64,000 nt of DNA. Origin: Arthrobacter sp. ISL-5. Lineage in GTDB: Bacteria > Actinomycetota > Actinomycetes > Actinomycetales > Micrococcaceae. The notes beneath the pieces were generated by a model. It was not told where the DNA came from, ran no database searches, and was given only the letters and a program-made list of their open reading frames with translations. The position numbers and the translations under genes are program-made. The DNA lies in assembly GCF_018613835.1 (NCBI RefSeq), contig NZ_JAGGPM010000035.1:213738-277737 (forward strand), in the 5' to 3' direction. Below, piece after piece: positions 25,403 through 32,947 of the stretch; positions within the stretch are counted from its first letter, which is position 1; each line of letters begins with the position of its first letter.

Positions 25403-27090
25403 GTTCCAAGCGGCCAGTAGCTCCGCCGCCACGCATTCCCGGCTTCACGTACGTCAGCCTGCTCGGATCGGGCGGATTCTCCGACGTCTACCTCTATGAG
25501 CAGGACCGCCCGCGCCGCAAGGTGGCCGTGAAGGTGCTCCTCTCGGGGCTGAAAACGGAGGGCGCGCGGCGCCGGTTTGAGTCAGAGGCCAACCTCATGG
25601 CCCAGCTGTCGTCGCATCCGTTCATCGTCACCATCTTCGAGGCGGAGGTCACGGAGGACGGGCACTCCTACCTGGCCATGGAATACTGCTCCCGGCCCAG
25701 CCTGGACGTCCGGTACCGGCGGCAGCGCTTCAGCGTGGACGAGGTCCTGGCCGTGGGCATCCAGGTGGCCTCCGCCGTCGAAACTGCCCACCGGGCCGGC
25801 ATCGCGCACCGTGACATCAAACCGGCCAACATCCTGGTCACGGACTACAACCGGCCGGCGCTGACCGACTTCGGCATCTCCGGCACGCTCGGCGGCGATG
25901 CCGATGAAGACGCCGGAATGTCCATCCCGTGGTCCCCGCCGGAACAGTTCCGGGAAGGAAAGGTCGACGGCGTCATGGTGGACGTGTGGGCACTCGGCGC
26001 CACGCTGTACACCCTGCTCGCCGGACGCTCGCCATTCGTCCTGCCGGGGGCGGACAACTCCCAGCGGGAACTGATCTCCCGCATCACCGGCGCGCCCGTC
26101 CCGCGGCTCGGCAGGGCCGACGTCCCCGAATCGCTGGAACTGGCGCTGGCAACGGCCATGGCCAAGTCCCCGTCCTCCCGCTATTCATCGGCTCACGCCT
26201 TCGCGCTGGCACTTCAGCGCATCCAGGCCGAGCTCAACCTGTCGGTCACGCCCTTCGAGGTCCTGGAGGAGCGCCACCAGGAGGACGTCAACCCGGACGA
26301 CGGGTTCGAGGAAACCCGCGTACGCAACATCGCAATCGTCGACCCCGACAGAACGGGCAGCGCACCGACCTTCCCTGCGCGTACCTGGCCGCTGGACCGC
26401 GGACCGTATTCTCCTTCGCCGGCTCCTACGTCAGGGGCGCACGCTGCGCCGCAGCCGCCCGCGTCTGCAACAGCGTCTGCAACAGCGTCTGCAACAGCTC
26501 CCGCAGCAGTTCCCGCCGCCGGCCCGGCGGCGGCGCCCGGACCGCCGTCGGGAGTACCGGCCGCCGGCGGCGAAGCCGCCGCTGATGACTGGGCCCAGGC
26601 AACGGTTCTCCGGAGCAGTCAGCCCAAGGCCCCGGACCAGCCCGCATCCGACGCGCTGCCCGCGGACCACGGGAAGCGCAACCTCTGGCTGGCCATCTCC
26701 GGCGGAACGCTCCTGGCTCTCGCCGTCACCGTGGGGATCGTGGTGGCGTCATCGGCGCCGCAGCCCCGGGTGCAGGCCAGCGAACAGGTCAGCAAGCCGC
26801 CGGCAGATGCCCTGGACGACGGATCCGTGCCGGACGTCGCGAAGCTGGCGGGCACGGCGGGAGCCGCCGGGAAGGTCCGGTTCACGTGGACCAATCCGCA
26901 GCCGAAGCCGGGAGACACCTACAAGTGGCGGATCAAGACCGTCAAGGGCGGCGGGGGCTACCTCTCAACGTCCGCGGCGCGCGTGGATGTGACCGCCAAC
27001 CCCACCGAATCCACCTGCGTGCAGGTGATCATCGTCCGCAGCGACGGCTCCGCGTCCCCGGCGGGCGAGGACTCCATCGCGTGCGTCTGA
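25399..27090 (+). CDS. transmembrane Ser/Thr protein kinase
   Basis: 563 residues. A Hanks-type kinase domain occupies about 15-275: LLGSGGFSDVYL (P-loop), VAVKVLL (catalytic Lys near 45), HRDIKPANIL (near 136), DFG (near 157) and WSPPEQF in place of APE. The activation loop between DFG and SPPEQ lacks the usual TxT pair of PknB-like kinases and instead has the acidic run GGDADEDAG. An Ala/Pro/Ser linker, a membrane helix at about 428-452 and a 110-residue extracellular domain with FN3-like features and two Cys follow. The GTG start overlaps the preceding stop. It is the likely writer for the phosphothreonine readers of this operon. Confidence 0.92.
   Translation: MSSKRPVAPPPRIPGFTYVSLLGSGGFSDVYLYEQDRPRRKVAVKVLLSGLKTEGARRRFESEANLMAQLSSHPFIVTIFEAEVTEDGHSYLAMEYCSRPSLDVRYRRQRFSVDEVLAVGIQVASAVETAHRAGIAHRDIKPANILVTDYNRPALTDFGISGTLGGDADEDAGMSIPWSPPEQFREGKVDGVMVDVWALGATLYTLLAGRSPFVLPGADNSQRELISRITGAPVPRLGRADVPESLELALATAMAKSPSSRYSSAHAFALALQRIQAELNLSVTPFEVLEERHQEDVNPDDGFEETRVRNIAIVDPDRTGSAPTFPARTWPLDRGPYSPSPAPTSGAHAAPQPPASATASATASATAPAAVPAAGPAAAPGPPSGVPAAGGEAAADDWAQATVLRSSQPKAPDQPASDALPADHGKRNLWLAISGGTLLALAVTVGIVVASSAPQPRVQASEQVSKPPADALDDGSVPDVAKLAGTAGAAGKVRFTWTNPQPKPGDTYKWRIKTVKGGGGYLSTSAARVDVTANPTESTCVQVIIVRSDGSASPAGEDSIACV
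26461..26496 (+). repeat. three perfect 12-bp tandem repeats in the kinase linker
   Basis: GCGTCTGCAACA is repeated three times without mismatch, in frame, encoding ASAT three times in the juxtamembrane linker. Length variation between strains is likely. Confidence 0.75.
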
Positions 27091-27119
27091 CAAAACGGCC
27101 CAACGAGGAGACACTGAAA

Positions 27120-27824
27120 ATGGGAGACCTGGCCATAGATTTCTGCGGCGAATGGTATGAGCCGACGGACGAGGACATCTTCAGCATCGGCCGCGAGGGC
27201 GACCTGGAGGTGGATGACAACCCGTACCTGCACCGGCGCTTCCTGCAGATTGCCAGGTACGACGGCATCTGGTGGCTCAGCAACGTGGGCAGCATGCTCT
27301 CGGCAACCGTGGCCGACGGCTCCGGCGGAATGCAGGCCTGGCTGTCCCCGGGCGCCCGCCTGCCGCTGGTCTTCAGCCACACCACCATCATCTTCACGGC
27401 CGGGCCCACCACCTACGAATTCGCCGTCCACCTGAAGACGCCGTCGTTCCGGCAGGAGGCTCCCGGCGATTCGAGTGCCGGAGACACCACCATCGGGCCC
27501 GTGGTCTTCACGGACTCCCAAAAGGCACTGATCGTGGCGCTGGCCGAGCCAATGCTCCGGCGGGAGGGAACAGGATTCAGTGCGATTCCGTCCTCCGCGG
27601 CCGCCGCCAAGACCCTCGGCTGGGCGCTCACCCGGTTCAACCGGAAGCTGGACAACGTGTGCGACAAGCTGGACCGGGTCGGCGTGGCCGGCCTCCGGGG
27701 AGGCGGGGGAAAGCTTGCCACCAACCGGCGCGCCCGGCTCGTGGAGCATGCCGTCACGTCCCACCTCGTGACCGCCGATGACCTGTACCTGATTGAAAAA
27801 ATGAGAGGGACCGACGAAGGATGA
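27120..27824 (+). CDS. FHA-like domain protein with C-terminal winged-helix-like domain
   Basis: 234 residues with no membrane segment. Residues about 15-105 resemble an FHA beta-sandwich (FSIGREGDLEVDDNPYLHRR, then WLSNVG), but the usual S-R-x-H is replaced by LHRRFLQI. Residues about 135-225 look like a winged helix (TDSQKALIVALAEPMLRR, KTLGWALTRFNRKLDNVCDK), as in the C-terminal effector domains of transcription regulators. I cannot name it further. GAGGAG lies 9 nt before the ATG. It is the only gene in the run separated by a gap (29 bp) from its predecessor, and its stop overlaps the FtsK-like gene by 4 bp. It could bind DNA and couple kinase state to transcription, but this is inference. 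Confidence 0.75.
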   Translation: MGDLAIDFCGEWYEPTDEDIFSIGREGDLEVDDNPYLHRRFLQIARYDGIWWLSNVGSMLSATVADGSGGMQAWLSPGARLPLVFSHTTIIFTAGPTTYEFAVHLKTPSFRQEAPGDSSAGDTTIGPVVFTDSQKALIVALAEPMLRREGTGFSAIPSSAAAAKTLGWALTRFNRKLDNVCDKLDRVGVAGLRGGGGKLATNRRARLVEHAVTSHLVTADDLYLIEKMRGTDEG

Positions 27825-30800
27825 GAATCCGACTGACGCTTCGCCGGGACCCCGCGGACGCCAAAGACCTCGCAGTCACCGTGGACGGGCTCGCCACCGT
27901 GGCGGACATCGCCACGGAACTCTGGACCGCAGACCCCGGCCGGCGGGATGAGCCCGCCCCGCCGAACCTCTCGCTCCGGATCGACGAGGCGTTCGTGGCC
28001 GGCGGGATGCGCGGCATCGTCCTCGACCGCGCCGACAACCTCCTGGAATCGGGCCTGCGGCCGGGATCGGTTGTTTCGCTGACCCAGGTCAGCGAGCAGT
28101 TCGGAGTTCCCGGAGCAGGCGGCGGTCCGGCCCCCGGACGCGGACCCGCAGCCGCCACCCTCCGTATACTTTCCGGGCCCGACGTCGGCCGGGAGTTTTC
28201 GCTGCCGTCCGGCACCAGCTACATCGGCCGGGACCGGGACGTCGACGTCAGGCTCACCGACCCCCTGACGTCAAAGCGGCACGCACGCATCACCGTGGGG
28301 GAGAGCGTCGAGATCGTCGACACCAACTCGGCCAACGGCCTCCAGATGGACGGGCTGCCCGTCACCCGGGCCACGCTGAATTCTTCGGACACCGTGACGT
28401 TGGGCGACACAGAGCTCACCGTGGTGCCGCTGGCCCGCAGCGGCGCGGCCGCTCCGACGTCGCCCCTTGTTGACTTCAACCGTTCCCCGCGCGTGGTTCC
28501 CCGGTTCAACCCGTCAAAGCGGGTGCCGCCCGCGGGGCCAAAACGGCAGGACCACCACCCCTTCCCGTACATCATGCTGGTAGCCCCGCTGATGATGGGG
28601 GCCGTCCTCTTCGCCGTCACGCAAAGCCTGATTTCCATGCTTTTCATGCTGATGATGCCGCTGTTCATCGTGGGGCACTACGTGGACCAGAAACTGCAGG
28701 CCAAACGGGAACGCAAGGAACAGCTCAAGCAGTTCCGGGAATCGATGGCCGCGTTCCGGCTGGACGTCACCGAGCTGCAGCGGGTGGAACGGGCCGTCCG
28801 GTTGCAGGAGGCGCCGTCGGTCAGCGACACCGTCGATTCGATCTACAAGCTTGGCCCCCTGCTCTGGACCCACCGGCCCGAGCACCAGGGGTTCCTGGGG
28901 CTCCGGTTCGGACTCGGCACGGTGCCGTCGCGGGTGCCGCTCGAGGAGCCGAACTTCAGCGAAACCGAAACGGAGTACCGGCGCGAAATCGAGGACTGCC
29001 TGGACCAGTTCCGCGAGATTGAAGGCGTACCGGTGGTCTCCCAGCTGCGGTCATCCGGCTCGTTCGGCCTCGCGGGCTCCCGCGGGCTCGTCGACGACGT
29101 GGCCAGGGGCATGGTGCTGCAGCTCGTCGGCCTGCACTCGCCGGCCGAGGTCGCGGTGGCGGCCATCACCTCCGCCCGGTCGAGGGAACGCTGGAACTGG
29201 CTGCAGTGGCTGCCGCACGTCGGGTCGAGCCACAGCCCGCTGACCGGCGACCACCTCGCGGCCGGCTCTGCCAGCGGTGCCAGCCTCCTGGCCCGGCTGG
29301 AGGACCTCCTGGAACTCCGCGAAGCCGCCCTGCAGTCGGCCGGCCCCGTCCACCGGCCCGGCATCCATGAGGAAACCGGGGATGTCCCCGCCCCGGTGCT
29401 GCCCTCGGTGCTGGTCATCATTGAGGACGACGCCCCGGTGGACCGGGGGAGGCTCACCCGCCTCGTGGAGCGCGGGCCCGACTCCGGGGTGCACGTTCTG
29501 TGGGTGGCCACCGGAGTGGAGGCCCTCCCGGCCGCGTGCCGCGACTTCATGGCGGTCGACGGCGAACACGGCACCACCACCGGGCAGGTGAGGCTGGGGC
29601 GCCACACCTACCCCGTGAGCTGCGAAAGCCTCGACGCCGGACTCGCCGGCCAGCTGGCGCGCATGCTGTCGCCGGTGGTGGACGCCGGAAAGCCCCTGGA
29701 AGACGACTCGAACCTGCCCCGCGCCGTCTCCTACGCGGCGCTCATCGGCAAGGACTTCCTGGACAATCCGCAGGCCGTCGCGGAACGGTGGCAGGAAAAC
29801 AACTCGGTCCGCACCATCGCCGTAGCGAACCGCAAGGACAACGGGTCCCTGCGGGCGCTGGTGGGGTCCAAGGGCGTCGAGCCGCTGTACCTGGACCTCA
29901 AGAATGAGGGCCCCCACGCGCTCGTGGGCGGCACCACAGGCGCCGGCAAGTCCGAGTTCCTGCAGTCCTGGGTCATGGGCATGGCCACCGCCTACAGCCC
30001 GGACCGGGTCAGCTTCCTCTTCGTCGACTACAAGGGCGGCGCCGCGTTTGCCGACTGCCTGCACCTGCCGCACACCGTGGGGCTCGTCACGGACCTCTCG
30101 CCGCACCTCGTGCGCCGCGCGCTGACCTCGCTGCGCGCCGAACTCCACTACCGGGAGCGGCTGCTGAACCGGAAGAAGGCCAAGGACCTGCTGGCCCTGC
30201 AGCGTGAGGCGGACCCCGACGCGCCCCCGTACCTGGTGATCGTGGTGGACGAGTTCGCCGCCCTCGCCACCGAGGTGCCCGAATTCGTGGACGGCGTGGT
30301 TGACGTCGCCGCCCGCGGCCGGTCCCTCGGGCTCCACCTGATCCTCGCCACCCAGCGCCCCGCCGGCGTCATCAAGGAGAGCCTGCGCGCCAACACCAAC
30401 CTCCGCGTGGCGCTGCGCATGGCCGACGAGGACGACGCGACCGACATCCTCGGCGTGCCGGATGCCGCCTACTTCGACCCCTCCATTCCGGGCCGGGGCG
30501 CCGCAAAAACCGGGCCGGGCCGCATTCAGGGCTTCCAGACCGGGTACGCCGGCGGCTGGACCACCGAACGGCCGCAGCGCCCGCAGATCGACATTGTGGA
30601 AATGGCGTTCGGTTCCGGCCCCGCCTGGGCGACGCCGGCTCCGGAGTCCCCGGTCAAGGAGGAGCCGTCCGGTCCGAACGACATCGCCCGGATGACGGCC
30701 AACGTCATCCGTGCGGCGGACCTGCTGGCCATCCGGCCGCCCCGCAAGCCGTGGCTGAACGAACTGGCCATGACCTACGATTTCTCCCTGCTGCCCAACC

Positions 30801-32284
30801 CGCGCACGGACGAGCGGCTTCTGCTCGGCGTTGCCGACGATCCCGCCCGCCAGGACCAGCCCACGGTCTTCTACGAGCCGGACAAGGACGGCAACATGGC
30901 CATCTACGGCACGGGAGGCTCGGGCAAGTCCGCCGCGCTCCGCGGGATCGCCATTGCTGCCGCTGTCACCCCGCGCGGCGGCCCGGTGCACGTCTACGGG
31001 ATCGACTGCGGTTCCGCCGGGCTGAAAATGCTCGAAGAGCTGCCGCATGTCGGCGAGATCATCGACGGCGACGACGTCGAGCGGGTAGGCCGGCTCCTGC
31101 GCTGGCTTCGCGACCTGGCGGAGGACCGGTCAGCCCGCTTCGCCGAGGTCCGGGCGTCCACCATCGTGGAGTACCGGAAACTCGCCGGCATGCCCGACGA
31201 GAAACGCATCTTCGTGCTCGTGGACGGCATGTCAGCCTTCCGCGAGACGTACGAATACAGCCGCCTGTCTGCCTTGTGGGACCTCTTCCTGCAGCTGGCA
31301 ACCGACGGCCGTCCCCTTGGGATCCACCTCGTCGTCACCGGTGACCGCCCCAACTCCGTGCCGCCGTCGTTGCTTGCGTCCATCCAGCGCCGGCTGGTGC
31401 TGCGCCTGTCGTCCGAGGACGACTACATGACGATGGACGTCCCGAAGGACGTCCTGGGCAAGGCCTCGCCTCCCGGGCGCGGCCTGCTGGGTAGCCATGA
31501 GGTGCAGCTCGCCGTCCTGGGCGGCAACTCCAACTTGGCGCTGCAGGCGCGGGAGGTCCACAAGCTCAGCGAGGCCATGCTGCGCCAGGGCGTCGAGAAG
31601 GCCCCGCAGATCGAGCGGCTGCCGGAGCAGGTGGACCTGGACATCCTTCCGGCCGGCCGGCCGGACCTGCCCGTGATCGGCGTCGACGACGAAACGCTCC
31701 AGCCTGCCGCGATCATGGCCAAGGGCCCGCTCCTGCTGGCCGGTCCGCCGGGCGCGGGCCGGACCGTGGCCCTGGTGACCCTCGCCTACGCGCTGCGCCG
31801 GTCCAACCCCGGGACGGAGCTCGTCTACATCGCGTCGCGGAAGTCGGCTGTGGCCTCGCTGCCGGTCTGGGACCGTTCGCTCGTGGGTCCGGACGACGTC
31901 GAGGAAGCGGTCGAGGCACTGACCGACCATTCCTCGGCCAACCCCGGGAAACTTGCCATCTTCATCGAGGGCCTCACTGAATTCACGGGGACCCTTGCGG
32001 AGTCGGGCGTGGAGCGGCTGGTGGCGGCCTCCATCAAGGCCGACCAGTGGGTGGTCGGGGAGTCCGAGACGTCCACGTGGTCCTCGGCCTGGTCGCTGGC
32101 CCAGCCCTTCAAGTCCGGCAGGCGGGGCCTGCTGATCAATCCGGGCGATATCGAGGGAGACAGCCTGCTCAATACCTCGCTTGGACGGGTCAGCACCGAC
32201 TTCATTCCGGGCCGGGGCTACATCGTGGGGAGGGGCAAAGTGCGCAAACTCCAGATTGCTCTGCCTCCGGAGAGCCGGACGTAA
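27821..32284 (+). CDS. FHA-FtsK/SpoIIIE multi-ATPase protein (EssC/EccC-like)
   Basis: 1487 residues. Residues 1-95 form a ubiquitin- or FHA-like N-terminal domain, and 105-205 a canonical FHA domain (YIGRDRDVDVRL, TSKRHARITV, DTNSANGL). Two membrane helices occupy about 247-287. Three FtsK/SpoIIIE-type ATPase modules follow. D1 has GGTTGAGKSEF near 704 and VIVVDEFAAL near 807. D2 has GTGGSGKSAAL near 1029 with Walker B VLVDGMS lacking the Glu. D3 has GPPGAGRTVAL near 1306, with Arg in place of the Walker Lys. This is the layout of EssC in type VIIb secretion. No WXG100 gene, EccB/D/E, EssA/B or mycosin is nearby. It ends the coupled part of the operon. Confidence 0.9.
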   Translation: MRIRLTLRRDPADAKDLAVTVDGLATVADIATELWTADPGRRDEPAPPNLSLRIDEAFVAGGMRGIVLDRADNLLESGLRPGSVVSLTQVSEQFGVPGAGGGPAPGRGPAAATLRILSGPDVGREFSLPSGTSYIGRDRDVDVRLTDPLTSKRHARITVGESVEIVDTNSANGLQMDGLPVTRATLNSSDTVTLGDTELTVVPLARSGAAAPTSPLVDFNRSPRVVPRFNPSKRVPPAGPKRQDHHPFPYIMLVAPLMMGAVLFAVTQSLISMLFMLMMPLFIVGHYVDQKLQAKRERKEQLKQFRESMAAFRLDVTELQRVERAVRLQEAPSVSDTVDSIYKLGPLLWTHRPEHQGFLGLRFGLGTVPSRVPLEEPNFSETETEYRREIEDCLDQFREIEGVPVVSQLRSSGSFGLAGSRGLVDDVARGMVLQLVGLHSPAEVAVAAITSARSRERWNWLQWLPHVGSSHSPLTGDHLAAGSASGASLLARLEDLLELREAALQSAGPVHRPGIHEETGDVPAPVLPSVLVIIEDDAPVDRGRLTRLVERGPDSGVHVLWVATGVEALPAACRDFMAVDGEHGTTTGQVRLGRHTYPVSCESLDAGLAGQLARMLSPVVDAGKPLEDDSNLPRAVSYAALIGKDFLDNPQAVAERWQENNSVRTIAVANRKDNGSLRALVGSKGVEPLYLDLKNEGPHALVGGTTGAGKSEFLQSWVMGMATAYSPDRVSFLFVDYKGGAAFADCLHLPHTVGLVTDLSPHLVRRALTSLRAELHYRERLLNRKKAKDLLALQREADPDAPPYLVIVVDEFAALATEVPEFVDGVVDVAARGRSLGLHLILATQRPAGVIKESLRANTNLRVALRMADEDDATDILGVPDAAYFDPSIPGRGAAKTGPGRIQGFQTGYAGGWTTERPQRPQIDIVEMAFGSGPAWATPAPESPVKEEPSGPNDIARMTANVIRAADLLAIRPPRKPWLNELAMTYDFSLLPNPRTDERLLLGVADDPARQDQPTVFYEPDKDGNMAIYGTGGSGKSAALRGIAIAAAVTPRGGPVHVYGIDCGSAGLKMLEELPHVGEIIDGDDVERVGRLLRWLRDLAEDRSARFAEVRASTIVEYRKLAGMPDEKRIFVLVDGMSAFRETYEYSRLSALWDLFLQLATDGRPLGIHLVVTGDRPNSVPPSLLASIQRRLVLRLSSEDDYMTMDVPKDVLGKASPPGRGLLGSHEVQLAVLGGNSNLALQAREVHKLSEAMLRQGVEKAPQIERLPEQVDLDILPAGRPDLPVIGVDDETLQPAAIMAKGPLLLAGPPGAGRTVALVTLAYALRRSNPGTELVYIASRKSAVASLPVWDRSLVGPDDVEEAVEALTDHSSANPGKLAIFIEGLTEFTGTLAESGVERLVAASIKADQWVVGESETSTWSSAWSLAQPFKSGRRGLLINPGDIEGDSLLNTSLGRVSTDFIPGRGYIVGRGKVRKLQIALPPESRT

Positions 32285-32372
32285 GGGATTTGCTACCCCC
32301 GCCGCCCTGTAGGAAGATACCCGAGACAAGACTCGGTGCGTGGACTGTCCTGCGCAGCTGCAAAGGAAACCA

Positions 32373-32933
32373 ATGATCCGACTCCATTTCCTGCGGACAA
32401 CGCTGGCGCCCGGACTCGCTGCCACGGCGCTGGCCTTCGCCGCGGCGGCCGGCGCGGCGGGGCCCGCGCACGCCGATCCGTTGTGCCTGCCCACACAGGA
32501 CTGCTCAACCGGTTCGCCGACACCGACGCCTGAGCCGTCGAAGGCGCAGCCTGCAAAGAAGGCGCCGGCCCCCGCGCCGGCACCGACGGTCGCTCCGGCT
32601 CCTCCCGTGGCCCCCGCACCGGCTGCACCCGCTCCGGCCACGGGGCAAACGACGGTGACACCGTCCGCGACCGCCACCCGCACGACGTCGGCCCGCGCCA
32701 CTGCCAGTGCCTCGCCGAGCCGATCGGAATCCAGCCCGACGGCCGAATCCAACTGGAACAAGCCGATTGAAAAACCGGCGAAGGCGAGCCACGCAGCGGC
32801 CGTCAGCACCGGCGACGAGGGCCCCGGCGGATCCCTGGGTGTCTTCGCCATCATGGGAGGCGTCCTGCTGGTGGGCTTCGCCGGACTCGTGTTCGCCCTG
32901 TGGAGCCGGAACCGCCTCTCGGGCCACTGGTGA
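32373..32933 (+). CDS. small secreted Pro/Ala/Ser/Thr-rich protein with C-terminal membrane anchor
   Basis: 186 residues. There is a signal peptide ending near AHA-DP at residue 34, two Cys in LCLPTQDCS, and then a disordered stretch rich in Pro, Ala, Thr and Ser that could be glycosylated. A C-terminal helix (LGVFAIMGGVLLVGFAGLVFAL) is followed by a short basic tail (WSRNRLSGHW), so it is a type I surface protein. The ATG at 32373 has AAAGGAAACC upstream. It follows the FtsK-like gene after 88 bp and may belong to the same unit or have its own promoter. No homology to a named family is apparent to me. Confidence 0.78.
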   Translation: MIRLHFLRTTLAPGLAATALAFAAAAGAAGPAHADPLCLPTQDCSTGSPTPTPEPSKAQPAKKAPAPAPAPTVAPAPPVAPAPAAPAPATGQTTVTPSATATRTTSARATASASPSRSESSPTAESNWNKPIEKPAKASHAAAVSTGDEGPGGSLGVFAIMGGVLLVGFAGLVFALWSRNRLSGHW

Positions 32934-32947
32934 GGCAAGATAGGTCT

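Noticed and set aside
26461..26496. Short tandem array considered as a CRISPR-like repeat
   Set aside because: Units are directly adjacent without spacers, in frame, and encode ASAT in a linker.
29051..31048. 665-residue open frame on the minus strand
   Set aside because: Antisense shadow of the FtsK-like gene, with His/Gly/Arg-rich composition typical of mirror frames and no start signals.
10477..32284. Naming the large operon a type VII secretion system outright
   Set aside because: Only the ATPase resembles ESX/Ess machinery; no WXG100 substrate, EccB/D/E, EssA/B or mycosin is visible, so the link is reported as a hypothesis.
31232..32938. 568-residue minus-strand open frame
   Set aside because: Shadow of the FtsK-like gene end and the small secreted protein gene; low-complexity composition.
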